From: Termitomyces sp. T153
Taxonomy: Eukaryota > Basidiomycota > Agaricomycetes > Agaricales > Lyophyllaceae
Assembly: GCA_018296165.2 (NCBI GenBank)
Contig: JACKQL020000014.1
Coordinates: 496,001-560,000 of the forward strand
DNA: 64,000 nucleotides
Direction of reading: 5' to 3'
The notes beneath the pieces were generated by a model, which worked only from the letters and a program-made list of their open reading frames with translations, had not been told where the DNA came from and ran no database searches. Position 1 is the first letter of the stretch; every line of letters starts with the position of its first letter. Of the stretch, positions 10,715-21,836 are shown piece by piece. The position numbers were made by a program, and so were the translations under genes.

Positions 10715-11734
10715 ACATAGCTCATCCGTAATATACTGTTGAACTTATGGTTTCCGACAATACATTCCGAATATTAGCTTGAAAGGTAGATTGGCAGCCG
10801 GATACATGCTGCCACTGCCCCTCCTATAAATTGTATAAAGCAGCTCTACCTGCCCTGTAATCAAACAAGAATGTCATCTGCTATGCAAAGAAGTTTGATA
10901 TCCCAGTGGCATAAATGACATCAATGCTCATTCTTCTAGGTCCTGGTCCATCATTTTTTTTCGGAGTTGATGCATTGTTATAGCAGCTGGCAGTCCAGCT
11001 GGAACTTGAATCACGTTTTTCCCTGCTTGCCGCTTGTTTGCCAACTGGTCGGATAATCGCACTAGTGGTGGCATGGCCAAAGACAGACAGATCCCAGACA
11101 TTAAATAAGCTTGCATAGCTGCCTTCCTCTGTGACAATCATAACATGGCCTCGAGAAGACATGTGCTCCCACGAGGATAAATAATGTCAAGACTGGCCTT
11201 AGACCGTCACAACATTACAGGAAGCAATCCACCAAACCGGCATCAAAGATGTTGCGCAGCAGGTTCATTGACCTACAAGACCCGAAGTACTGGTGACTAA
11301 TCCAGGATGTTCCAATACATGCTTGTGGCTGGAACTCGATTGGGCCTGCAACATTATCACAGCATTTCCAAAGAGCACTTGGATTGGGTCTGGTAGACTG
11401 CTGTCCAATTATCAACCGGCCTACGATTATCCTCCAAAACGCAATCAACTCGGAAGGACAACTCGGGAGAATCAACATATTTACTGCTTTCAAAATTGAC
11501 TAGACTGGTGCATTGGCAGCTTGGAAACAAAACCCAACGTCAGTATCTTTATGAGACGTGTAAGCAACAATTCGGAAGGATCACGTTAGTTGGCTAATGA
11601 GTATGAGGCAAAGTGTTAATATTCCGTACCAGTTCTAATCTGAACAACCGTAGGAGTCATCGATTTATTTACATACACAGTCTCAGCTTAAAACGCCGAC
11701 CACCTAGCAACATCGGAATGTGGTGAGAAGCATC
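10715..11734. other. Intergenic region downstream of kinase A
   Basis: No gene is supported. The first 400 bp match the downstream flank of kinase B. From about 11560 the sequence matches the 3' flank of the prenyltransferase gene at 52920-53157, so the duplicated prenyltransferase fragment includes some 3' flank. Confidence 0.55.
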
Positions 11735-12675
11735 TTAAAGCTTGAAGTCTATGTTTTCGGTTTTGAAATCTACTTTTTCACCCACCATGCTGTCTCTTCT
11801 CGGGCATTCAGAAGCGGATCTAGTGGTTCGAACGTCCACGATGCTGCATGAACGTGATTGCCCATGGCAGGCGCGGGCGAGTACATTGATAGCACCGCGA
11901 GGGATAGATATGTGTGGTACGGGTATAAGGGAGAACAAAAAAAAATTGAGTCTCGGCAGTAGGAAGCGTCAGTCGAGTGCAATTGTGCATACCATGGTGT
12001 TCCCTAGGCGCTTTGGCTATACCGCTATATTTAGATCGGCAAGACGCTCGAAGATATCGACAAGGTCGCCGGCACCGAGGATCTCTGGGGTGCAACAACG
12101 TGTCGTAAGGACAGCTATGAGGAAGAGAGAACGACTAACGAAGCCAATGGTCAGTTGACGCTCGGTGGGCGTTATCGACGGCTTGGATGGGCCGGAAACA
12201 AGATGTAGAGAACCAATGGCGATGTACGTTGTACCTCCTGAACGTCCACAAGATGAAAAAGTTACGATCTGACTGCGCAAATACACCACGACAGGGCAGG
12301 ATGCCGCTTACCGTCAAGTTTCACAGAATAGAGCCTAGCCATATCCACCCTGGTATGTCTGAGGGGTCAGAAATTAGCGTTCGGGGGCGAAGAAACGTAA
12401 GCAACGATCTGCATACCCTACATGATGCGATATACCCGATTGCGCGCCTCATGTCGATAGCGGACCAATCATCGAGCATGGCACTGATGGCGAACGCACA
12501 ATAGAGAGAGCGAAGGTCGGTTTCATTACTTCCAGGCACGATACAGAAGCTGTCCGGTGATCTTTCATGTCAAAATTTGGGCCCCAGTTGCGCGCGCTTC
12601 ATACCCCAGCTCCCACCCACACAGACGCGCGCGCGCGCTGAAGGAATGAAAATCAGAAAATGAAAGGTGCTTACC
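11735..12675 (-). pseudogene. Truncated geranylgeranyltransferase type I beta-subunit pseudogene
   Basis: This is a partial copy of the intact gene at 53158-54848. It holds the equivalents of exons 6-10 and part of intron 5; exons 1-5 are missing. Exon 6 is well preserved (ETDLRSLYCAFAISAMLDDW). The exon-8 equivalent lacks the segment coding the GFCGRTGKDADACYCFW region, which includes two of the three zinc ligands. The acceptor before the last exon is changed from AG to AT, a frameshift lies in the FKYGGIAKAP region, and a TAG replaces a Tyr codon near the C-terminus. It therefore cannot make an enzyme. Homology runs from about 11560 to 12675. Confidence 0.88.
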
Positions 12676-12984
12676 GTTAAACGTGAAATGTCTATGCCAT
12701 CCTATCCTGCATTTCATCGACCTGACACACAGGCTTGAGCTTATTAATCGTTAGCTGATTTGAGCAACATGGTTTCCAAGGACACGTTTTGTATGCTGAC
12801 AGTATCGCACATACTGAATGCTACTTACCTCCTTTTTACACAGGTATCACATGAAAAGAGAACAAGCCTATTAGCTCAGCAACCAACTGCAAAAGCGCAT
12901 AGATTCACCCGCTTTCTGCGCCATCGAACCCCAATCACAACAAACAAACCAATTCTCAAACCACCACCATCTTGACACTTGAAC

Positions 12985-13563
12985 ATGACCACCTGCGTTA
13001 ACCAAACCAATTCTCATCCTCCCTCTCCCCCCTCGGTCGCATGCACCGAGCACGAAGGTACGCAAATCCAGCCCTGCACGCTCCGCGAGCACTGTGGAGT
13101 TCCTTCCTCTGTTCACGCCGCAACCCCTAATCCTGGTGGGCAGCACAAAGGGCACATTGAGCCCACCGTGGGGATGCTCCCTCTCAAAGGCCGCGGCGTG
13201 CGTATCGTGTCCAAACCCATTCTTGAACTCATCCGTATTTATCCTCACCTAAACCTCTCCGAGTTCCAAAACGCCAACGGCGCTGGATTCTTCGTCTCTG
13301 CGAAACGCTCGCGTAGGCGTATACCCGTCTGTTCGCGTACGCTCAATGACCGTCGGGGTGTTACTCTTTTCATTCGTTTTGTACCCCCTAATTTTGGTGG
13401 ACAGCCTCAAGGGCATTTACAGCCCACCGTGGGGAATCTCCCCCGCAGACGTAAAGCGGTTGTTGTGCCTCGGGTACAACTTGCGCTAGATACTGCTACG
13501 AGCCCTGACGATACAAAGAGCAAGAGATTCTTTGCGTCTGAGGAGTCGAAAGTGGCTGTTTAA
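12985..13563 (+). CDS. Unknown 192-aa protein with an internal repeat, single exon
   Basis: The frame starts MTTC, a start conserved in the second tandem copy, and ends TAA at 13563. I do not recognise the family. Two internal copies of a motif, PNPGGQHKGHIEPTVGMLP and PNFGGQPQGHLQPTVGNLP, lie about 85 residues apart, each followed by a basic patch. A Thr/Glu/Cys segment (TEHEGTQIQPCTLREHCGVP) precedes the first, and the C-terminus is TKSKRFFASEESKVAV. No membrane segment is seen. Sequence shared with the tandem copy includes about 140 bp upstream, so the promoter was probably copied too. CpG content is high, unlike the transposons. It could be lineage-specific or an overpredicted frame; conservation of the N-terminal half in the decayed copy gives only moderate support. 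Confidence 0.55.
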   Translation: MTTCVNQTNSHPPSPPSVACTEHEGTQIQPCTLREHCGVPSSVHAATPNPGGQHKGHIEPTVGMLPLKGRGVRIVSKPILELIRIYPHLNLSEFQNANGAGFFVSAKRSRRRIPVCSRTLNDRRGVTLFIRFVPPNFGGQPQGHLQPTVGNLPRRRKAVVVPRVQLALDTATSPDDTKSKRFFASEESKVAV

Positions 13564-14017
13564 GGGGTTTCGGACTTGACGTTAACATTGTCATGTTATG
13601 TATACTATATATTCCCTCTAAATCGATATTTGTGAATTTTTTCATCCTATGTCTGTTCGACAGTTTGAGAGATATCTATTACTGAGTTCCACAGAGTCTG
13701 GAGGTGTAACAATGGTGATGCAGCTGTAGTGATCCACGTTGTACGTAATATGAAAGAGTTTGCACGCGAATGTATGTAATTGTTTCCATCTACGTATTTG
13801 TCGTAACTTTTCAGCAGCCAACAATTCCTGAGGCCGGGAGGAATTTTTGCTCGAAGAACCTTTGACCCCTTTCCTTACAAATATCACATGAAAAGAGAAC
13901 AAACCCCTGTTACCTCAGCGCTCGCCCGAAAACGCATAAAATCACCCGCTTTCTGCGCCATCGAACCCTAAGCCCAACAAGCAGACAAACCAAATTTTAA
14001 ACCACCACCATTGAAAG

Positions 14018-14566
14018 ATGACCACTTGCGCTAACCAAGTCGATACTCGTTCTTCTTCACCCTCCTTGACACTCTCGACACTCTCGACACTCTCGGTCCC
14101 ATCCACCGAGCACGAAGGTACGCAAAACCGATTGTGCACGCTCCGCGAGCACTGTGGAGTTCCTTCCTCTGTTCACGCCGCAACCCCTAATCCTGGTGGG
14201 CAGCCCAAAGGACAGATGAGCCTACCACGGGGATGCTCCCGCGCAAAGTCCGCGGCGTGCATATCGTGTCTAGACCCATTCTTGAACTCATCCATATACA
14301 TCCCCACCTAAACCTCTCCGAGTTCCAAAGTGCTAATGGCAGTGGATTCTTCGTACCTGCGAAACACTCGCGTAGGCGCATACCTGTTTGTTCGTGCACG
14401 CTTAATGAATGTCGGGGTGTTACTCTTTTTATTCCCACGCAGACGTAAAGTGGCCATTATGCCTCGGGTACAACCCGCGCTCGATATTGCTACGAGCCCT
14501 GACGATACAAAGAGCAAGAGATTCTTTGCGTCCGAGGAGTCGAAAGTGGCACTTGAAGGGTTTTGA
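14018..14566 (+). pseudogene. Second tandem copy of the unknown 192-aa gene, broken
   Basis: Starts MTTC like the intact copy and keeps TEHEGTQNRLCTLREHCGVP. A 1-bp deletion near 14215 shifts the frame, and the rest of the protein continues in another frame from 14233. A deletion of about 75 bp near 14437 removes the second internal repeat motif. A 9-bp motif (GACACTCTC) is repeated three times in the N-terminal part (14068-14094). Confidence 0.75.
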
Positions 14567-14999
14567 CGTTGATACATCATCATGTGTTCTAATACCTTCT
14601 GAATCTATCTTGCTGACTTTTCCCTTCCTCCTTCTGTCCGAAAGTTGGCTGAGGGATATCGCCGTTGTCAGGGCAGGTTTGATGAAAATCGATTGTGGTG
14701 AGAAACGCGAAATCGATAGGTCGAAACCATGAAGCTCGCACGTTGTACAACAGGAAGAAAACGGAAAAGAGAATATGCAAGAGCTTCCTATCTTGACTTG
14801 ATGCATATTCCACAAGCTTTGGTATATGAGCTGTCTGAAATTGAGATCACAAAGGAAGGTTGGTACCTCGGCTGTTTTACACGTTGGAAAGGGACTCTGT
14901 ATGCCATGGTCAACCCAAACAGAGTTCAGAGTTCTGGAGACTGAAGCCTAGACTAGCAAGAGAAGCTTCGGGACGGCCCTCCGATCCATACAACCACAA
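14567..14999. other. Intergenic, no supported gene
   Basis: A 71-codon frame (14729-14944, plus) is CpG-containing but lacks motifs, introns or a conserved copy, so it is not called. The next decayed element begins around 15000. Confidence 0.4.
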
Positions 15000-17270
15000 C
15001 AACTTTCACTTCAAATGACCTTAATACTTCCTCACCTTGACTTGCAACAAAATCTTCTAGACTTTGACACAGGATTGATATGACATTAATAGACTCTTAA
15101 TCTGGTGTCATCTTGGTGGGGGCATCATCAAGATGTGGCATAATCAACGTATCATTGCATCCTTAATTGGTAGGCTGGCACAATGCAATTGCTCAAGGGG
15201 AAGCACCTGCACCCCACAAATATCCATCCCTCCCCACTATCTTAACACTTGACAGAAAACTTAATGTTCACCAAGGCTAGGAATGTCATTGTCAATGCTG
15301 ATGATCTCAAACTCTACCATTGCACACCAGCTTGTAAAATCCATCCCAGACTTTTACACCAGCTTTTTTTGGTTGCCACCAGTGACAGCTCTCAGGCCGA
15401 GATCTTGACAAGTTGTGTAAAACTCACACAAAGACAGAGTCCTGACTCATAGTGGCACAGGTGCCTGTCCCCAGTTAATTCTGAGCTGCCAAAACAGGGA
15501 AAGGGCAAGAAGGGATGGAATTGAACTTAGTGAGAGGATGGCCATGAGTTACAGAAAGAAATGCAATTTCTTGAGTCCTGAAGAGTTCTTGAGTGTCAGA
15601 GCCCCCTCCCAAGAGAGGGGGCCAAAAACTCAAGCCAGTGCAGTGTAATTCCATAGAGCTGGAGGCTCAAAAGCAACAAGGCAGTTGTAGGCCATGTGAA
15701 GGAGGGAAGAGAGGTGGAGAATTTGATTTGTATCATTTTTGATGTAGAGCTTGTAGGAGTTGCTGTGCCACTGACCTAGCAATTGAATTTCATAGTCTGA
15801 GTAGCCTGCTGCTGCTGCCACTCAGGCCATGCCCCATCAGAAACTGTGACCTGCAAAAATGCTGGGGTTGAAACTGGCCAGGGATAATGCACTGTGGATG
15901 GTGCCAATGAAGTAGGTGTAAGAGAGGGCCTTGTCATCAGACTGTTCAAACAGGGGGGCAAGACAATCACAGGGAAGTTTGATGAACAAGGATTTGAGTG
16001 CAGCAATAGGGCCGGTAGGGTGCCCAGGGGCTGCTGCAATGGTGATAGTGGTGTCTTTCCAAAATGGCTCTGTTTTGAAGGCAGGGAGGGTGAGGACAGG
16101 CATGTGTGGCACTTTCAAAGTTTGGCAGGAACTGGATTGATTGCTGTGAGAGGTTGAGATTGGCTGAGTACTGGCTAGAATGTGAGGCCAAGCTGGGTAC
16201 TGACCTCAAGGGCCCATGAGAAGAGTTTGTTGACAATTGGCTGGGGAGTGAGCTGGGCAAAAATGGCAAGGAAGTTGTTGAGGTAGTGGCACATGTGTGC
16301 TAGTATGTTGTGTTGAAGAATCCAGTGTAGAGCCTCCTTAAACAGGTTGAATATGTAAGGTGCTGAGCATGTGCCAAATGCTAGGATGATGTCATGATAT
16401 AACCTTCAAGCCATTCAAATCTGAGGAGTGGCCAGTCAGCTGGGTGAACAGGAATGTGGCCGAACACAGATTTGAGATTGAGTTTAAGCATCTGTGAGCC
16501 TGGTCCTGATGCAATGAGGTCGTGTATGATCCGATCAACCATGTCATACTCAATGTTGGGATCCCATTGTTGACAGGAAATTTCCAAAAGTTTCTGAACA
16601 ATGGCAAAACAAATGGTCCACATATTTGCCCATTAGCTACTTGTGTAGAGATGTTAGTGGAGAGAGAGTTGACAATGGATGGATCAGAGAGCAGATCTAA
16701 CATTGGTGCAACTTTGGCTCATTGTTTGATCATCTGTGAAGCCAAGATTAGTGTCAAATTGAATGATTTGAATTAGAGTAGATACAAAGATATGATTAGA
16801 ATAATCACATAAATAATGACTCCATGCCACTGTGTTCAGTGAAGAGTTGATGTGTGGCAGAGAAGAGGTGTTGATTAAAGGGGTGTTGGCATGGGGATTG
16901 GTGTTGGGGCAGGGTAGGGGGATAGGATCAAGGGGTCAATGGGGTCTAGAGTAATGAAACTAGTAGATGAGTTAGATGTGCAGGAGGGAAGGCCTGGGCA
17001 AGCCATTTGGATGGAGGAATCAAGACTCACCCTACCCATTGCCTAATCCTTGTGCTGGGTCTTGCTGTGATCAGCCTTTCCACAGGTTGAGCAGGCATGT
17101 GGTTGGCCCCAGGGGCATGGAGTGACCATGCATTTGCTGTTGTTAAATTTGCAGCAAGAATTGTTGGGGTTGGATGGTGTGTGGGAAGCTGAGGTGTTCT
17201 TAGACCATTTGTGGGGGGTGGCTTTGTAGTGTGTGTAAACATGTTTGGATAGTATGCCAGTTTGAACTTA
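15000..17270 (-). mobile_element. Decayed tyrosine-recombinase retrotransposon (DIRS-like)
   Basis: On the minus strand the order is a Cys/His zinc-binding gag-like segment (around 17240-17060; CMVTPCPWGQPHACSTCGK in one frame), a reverse transcriptase stretch (16700-16380; MLKLNLKSVFGHIPVHPADW, where a live family copy would be expected to read KLDLKSAFRHIPV), then a tyrosine recombinase (16120-15640). RT followed by a tyrosine recombinase instead of an integrase defines DIRS-type elements. Stops and frameshifts are frequent and CpG is almost absent. Split direct or inverted terminal repeats were not identified, so the borders are approximate. Confidence 0.75.
15640..16120 (-). pseudogene. 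Tyrosine recombinase remnant
   Basis: Frames read LPAFKTEPFWKDTTITIAAA, then SYTYFIGTIHSALSLASFNP followed by FAGHSF (the H-x-x-R box region, Arg lost), then AAAAGYSDYEIQLLGQWHSN and YKLYIKND (the catalytic Tyr region). The order and motifs match tyrosine recombinases of fungal DIRS-like elements. Two frameshifts and the lost box-II Arg make it inactive. Confidence 0.78.
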
Positions 17271-17688
17271 TTGGGACTTTCATAAGGATTACATATTTAG
17301 GAGTTCTCAGGGCCGCTGCCAGTGTCTTCCGCAAGAGCTCAGCTTTCAGGTCTACTCAAGCAAACACTTGTCTTGGGAATATTGGTAACAGCATCTAGTC
17401 TGTCTCAATTTTGAATGCCTGGTAGATAATCACCATGCTAAAATTGTCTCATCATATCTTCTTCTACTAGACTGCAAAACTCTGAATCATACTTTTGATG
17501 CAGTAGATAGTAGTAATGGTTCTTAGGACACCCCGAACAGTAAGGGGGGCAGAGAATTGATGATGTGAGCAGAGAAATAATTCCGAATATTGCGAGATGT
17601 CTATCATCAAAAAGTCCTAGAATATCCTACGCTATCTGTCTAGGCTTCGGAACACAAGGCCTCCAGTTTCCTCGAACAAATCTACCAG

Positions 17689-18319
17689 TCAACTCCTGCC
17701 TTGCCTTGTATCTCCGACGATATCTTGGAGGCTGGCAATTGCTTGTATGTATAGAACCTGAATTTTGTCAGTCACTGTCTGGTGCTGCAATATTCTTTGA
17801 GCTTCGAGCTTATTATGAGCTACTTTTCGTTCCGCTGCCAGCGCAGACAGTATCTATACATTGAAGCTCAAGGGTTACTAGATCTCTTAGATGAGGCATG
17901 TTTAACAAACCAAGGTTTCATTGTGAAAATTGTTACAGTCCCACTGTTTACCCTTGACGGTATCTGCCAGAACTTTGAATCTATTGGAGTTGAAGAAAGG
18001 CTTGCGACTGTATGTTAGATATTGTTCCTTCAACCGAGACAATTCATCGGAGAGTCTGCCAGTTGTGTATAATTAGATGAACACCCAATGTAAACAATGC
18101 CCAAACTCACACTTGGCTTTGTACGGAACTTTCATCATATTCTTCCTCAGAGAGAAACAACCTGTTTGCTACCAGAAGCATCCTTGCATTATTGAGGTGT
18201 TCTTGCGCAGACGAGAGGTTGGCATTGATTCCATCGCTCCGGGCTTCAATGGCCGCACTTGTGGACACAATTAAGGATCCGATGCCTGCCAAGATACCGA
18301 ATGTTGAAAGAAGGGCCAT
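17689..18319 (-). CDS. Small membrane/coiled-coil protein of unknown function, copy B (172 aa, 3 exons)
   Basis: Model: exons 18319-18111, 18055-17911 and 17853-17689 (stop), with the same splice positions and phases as copy A. The product starts MALLSTFGILAGIGSLIVST, then IEARSDGINANLSSAQEHLN, a second exon with LSDELSRLKEQYLTYSRKPF, and a third with ILSALAAERKVAHNKLEAQR, all helix- and coil-prone. A single N-terminal hydrophobic segment suggests membrane anchoring or secretion. Family unknown. It diverges from the kinase gene at 18648, 328 bp away. Substitutions relative to copy A are spread out with no frameshift, as expected if both are under constraint or recently duplicated. An open upstream extension to 18523 exists but is interrupted in copy A. 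Confidence 0.75.
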
Positions 18320-18647
18320 TATTGTAGGAAATACTCTGGAGTTAGCAGGATGGGGGGTGATTGTCTGCTTCCCGAATGCCCTATCTTTTCCTTTAAGTAC
18401 AAACCAAAGACAACAGAAAATTGTCGTAGACGAGCAAAAATAATTGAACAAAGGCCATGAAAATAAGGTTATTCTCTGCACACAAGAACGTTTGAAGAGG
18501 AACAAGAAACCAACAAGAAACACAATTGTGCCGTTTATGGGAGTTGGCCCGTCGACTTGAGCATGTGATCACTCGCTAGTGCTCTGTTTTGTTCAAAACT
18601 ACTTTATTAGTTCCTGCGCATTTTCACAAGGTTTGTATTACCCCCCT
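18320..18647. promoter_or_regulatory. Shared intergenic promoter region of divergent pair B
   Basis: Nearly identical to 9017-9340, including the GTCGAC and CATGTGATCA sites near 18550-18570. A small insertion after CAAGAACGTTTGAAGAG distinguishes it. Bidirectional function is inferred. Confidence 0.5.
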
Positions 18648-20018
18648 ATGAATCCTGTATCCTCCTCTGATCTTCAACCATTTGTTCAAGGCGCACTTCT
18701 ACCAGGAGAATGCTTCTGGCGTGACCATTACCATTACCTTCAGAAACATGGTTATACACTCAGGAAGCGATATCACCCGGAATGGAAACCTTCATGGTTG
18801 ACTTCAGACAGTACCAAATCTTATCACGAATGCGAAGATTTCTGCACACTTGGTTTGGTAAGAACAACCTCCGCCTCTCATCATCTAATTGTTGATTGAG
18901 GTCGTAGTACGCTTGTATGCTGGATGCTTCCCGTTCTGACGGATCCCTTGTGGCTCTAAAACGGCTCAAGTTCCCTCTCGGGCTTGAAGAAATGACGATT
19001 GGCACACGCTTCTCTTCCTCGTCTCTCTTTGCAGATCCTCGAAACCATTGCATACCTATACTTGACATAATTCTACCGATGCCTGGCTCCGATGTTGCCT
19101 TCATAGTAATGCCGCTCCTGCGTCAAACGAGGATTGCACCATTTGAGACGGTCGGCGAGGCAGTAGAGTACTTTCGCCAAATCTTTGAGGTACTTAACAT
19201 ATGTGATAAGGCTCAACAACCATATGTTGACCCTGTCTGTTTCACAGGGCTTACAATTCATGCACGAGAACAACACCATTCATGGGTGAGACAAATTCTA
19301 AAGCAGAAAATTCCCGTACCATAGTGACGCTGTCTGTTCACTTTACAGCGACTGCAAGCACAACAACATCATGGAGGATGGTCTTTCGTTATACACAACT
19401 CCACCACATCCTTTTAAGCATGAAATGAGACGTGATTTTATTGACCGGACCCCTAAGCCTGTGTCCCGCACCATTCGGCCCACAAAGTATTACTTGATAG
19501 ATTTTGGACTCTCCTACGATTTTACTGGAGAGGATGGTCCTCATTTGCTTCAAGGTCCATGGGGAGGATACAAGAATGTCCCCGAACACCAAGGATCTGA
19601 GCCTCCGCCCTGTGATCCGTTCCCTGTAGATGTATACTGCATTGGGAATCTAATTAACCAGCATTTCCTTGATGTATGTCTTCTTTTTCCTCTCTTTACT
19701 GTTGTTGTATCGTTAATTACATCATCGACTTGTCTCCAGGGTGTACCTAATCCAGTAGTTCCCTTCGTGGGGTTTGAGTTCATGCGTGAGCTCGTGTCAG
19801 ACATGATGAACAAGGACCCTAAAAAGCGGCCGACTATGGATGAAGTTGTGTTCCGCTTCGATCTCATCGTCAAGGGGTTGAGTTGGTACAAACTTCGTTC
19901 GCCGGTCATCAGGGCAGATGAACTACGATGGTGGGATTTATCTTGTTCAATTACTCACTGGGTGAAGCAAACCTATTATATTCTAAGAGGTTACCCTGCC
20001 ATTCCAAGAGTATCATGA
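18648..20018 (+). CDS. Protein kinase-like protein with HGDCKHNNIM catalytic loop, copy B (377 aa, 5 exons)
   Basis: Model: exons 18648-18857, 18908-19189, 19248-19285, 19349-19673 and 19740-20018; each exon has the same length as in copy A (210, 282, 38, 325, 279 nt). It keeps VALKRLK, HGDCKHNNIM, LIDFGLS, PEHQG, PFPVDVYCIGN and DPKKRPTMDEV. Differences from copy A are mostly conservative, including FFR to YFR in the second exon and a changed start of exon 5 (GVPNPVVPF versus RGPRVTFPF), which follows a diverged intron. All invariant kinase residues persist, so it may be active. Paired divergently with 17689-18319. Confidence 0.9.
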
Positions 20019-20732
20019 ATATACCTTGTTGTAGTACACTTTTGAACTCACAGTTTTTAATCAATACATTCCAACATCAGGGCTGACATATACTGCCCTC
20101 CTGTAAATTGCATAACACAGCTTGACCCCGCCCTGTAAAGGTTTGACATCCCAGCGACATAGAAGAATAATATGAATGCTAATTCTTCTACATTGGTCTA
20201 TCATCTTTTTCATGGTTGATACATAGTCAATTGTGCCATGGTCAAAGATAGACCCCAGGCCTTGAGCTTGCACGACTAAGTATCTTCCTCAGTACTAGCG
20301 ATGATTATAATAGGCTTTGAAAATCCATTTCTGCTTTCAATTGGCTCTAGCTTCTTCGTTATCACCTGCTAACACTCAACGTTGAACGTTTATGCCATCC
20401 TATCCTGCATGTCATCCTTAAGCCTTTCCGATCAATCATTAGCTAATTCGAGCAGCATGGTTTTTTAAGGACACCCTTTTGCAGGACCGTGTCCTCACTA
20501 AGATGCCAACAGACAACAGGACCTTGCTCTGTTCAGCAAAGGCTAACGATCATACGTGGTGGTCGTAATCGTAGGATTACACCCCAACCCATCCCGGAAA
20601 AACAGTTGCCAATAAGAAAAGAAAGAGGACAAGGAAAAAGGTCAGTATGTGAAAATAAACTACTCACTCGGGTGCGTTAAAAACCGAGTGGGAAAAGCTA
20701 CTGGTGGCAGGCACATGGCGACAAGGAACAGA

Positions 20733-21240
20733 TCAATCAGACTCCTCACCATTTCCTGCCAACCACACATCGAGGGCTTCGTTGTTCGCGAGTTCTTCCC
20801 CAGATTTCCACTTGTCATGTTCAGGACCGTAACCGTGGAAACAAACCAAATACTGCCAACCACGACCCTGCCAGCGGGCTTCCACAATTCGGTCCACGAA
20901 ATGCTCTTCTGGTGCAAACACAGGACCAGGCTCTACAAATTTATGACTAGGGAACATGTCAGCATCATTCTCATTATACAAAAACAGTTTAGAGGTGTAA
21001 TGCTGTCCATGAGCAGGGGGATTGTTGGGATGGAAAACTGTAATGTTGGAGGACTCGGGATGCATGTCTGTTATTTTGAATGGGCCGTCATATCGCAGCA
21101 TAAGCTTAGCCACGTGCTTATGGCCCTTCTTTTCGTACTGATGCCATCTATCTTTCGTACACACCAACACTCGCTTGTAAGCGTGCACAAGCAACTTGCG
21201 ACGTTTTGACGATGTTTTGATGACGCAAACCTCACCTTTG
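20733..21240 (-). pseudogene. C-terminal Gypsy polyprotein fragment with chromodomain
   Basis: The minus-strand frame reads DRWHQYEKKGHKHVAKLM, then LRYDGPFKITDMHPESSN (integrase tail) and a chromodomain with FVDRIVEARWQGRGWQYLVC, GYGPEHDKW and NNEALDVWL. This is a chromovirus-type Gypsy C-terminus. No RT or LTR accompanies it. It retains CpG and an intact frame, so it is younger or less methylated than the neighbouring families. Two imperfect copies of TAGCAAACAAAG lie just outside at 21325-21390. Confidence 0.82.
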
Positions 21241-21836
21241 CATCACACAAGCGGCACTTGTGGCACACTCATGTGAGCGCTGCCAAAGAAGTTTTCCGTC
21301 TCACCTTCGTTTGCTCATCCTAACCATTAGCAAACAAAGGTGAGCATTTAGATAAGCTACATACAAATTAGATCCTAACCACTAGCAAACAAAGTATATT
21401 TTATCCTGTCCGTTAGGTTCACAGTGAGGCTGTTACTGATGGCCTTTCACTATTTTTTTGATACTGATAAGATCGCTTCAACCTGTTCTCAAATCACCAC
21501 AGACTGTCAACTCCCACTCCCCTAGTCACTAGACAAGCAGTGTGTCAACAAAGAACCACAGCACCCCTACTAGGTGCCCTACCAACCACTCCTCTGCCTA
21601 TTAGCTCTCCCTGGAACGACTTCAGGATGCCTAGAGAGGAACAATCCCCCATGTCCAGTGAAGCTGAGACATCTGCTGCACTTATCAAGTCTGCACTGTC
21701 CAGCTTGTCTGAGACATCCAGGAGCACAGAGTCATCATTGTCCAAGGATGAACTCATTACCTCCCATTAATCCAACCCTGAACAACAATCACTTGGCACC
21801 TATTGTCATCCAACAGCCACTGCCAATCAAAAAACA

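Larger units (their letters stand above)
8340..11115 (+). repeat. Segmental duplication, copy A of the coiled-coil/kinase module
   Basis: This segment is colinear with 17650-20280, in the same orientation, about 9.3 kb away. Exons are nearly identical and introns and flanks more diverged. Homology resumes at 12675-12800 versus 20383-20490, so copy A carries an extra 1.5 kb (the prenyltransferase pseudogene) relative to copy B. Confidence 0.85.
12843..14600 (+). repeat. Tandem duplication, period about 1.03 kb
   Basis: Two adjacent units, about 12843-13600 and 13884-14600, each begin with TCACATGAAAAGAGAACAA and share promoter-proximal, coding and 3' sequence. The second unit has a 1-bp deletion and a deletion of about 75 bp relative to the first. 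Confidence 0.88.
17650..20280 (+). repeat. Segmental duplication, copy B of the coiled-coil/kinase module
   Basis: Colinear with 8340-11115 in direct orientation. Coding exons align without indels, whereas parts of the 3' flanks carry small indels. Confidence 0.85.

Noticed and set aside
12597..12640. GC-dinucleotide run as Z-DNA or promoter element
   Set aside because: It lies within an intron shared by the prenyltransferase gene and its pseudogene (also 54134-54155), so it is simply inherited intron sequence.
18320..18523. Upstream extension of the small coiled-coil protein to a Met at 18523
   Set aside because: The same extension is interrupted by a stop in copy A, whereas the MALL start is conserved.
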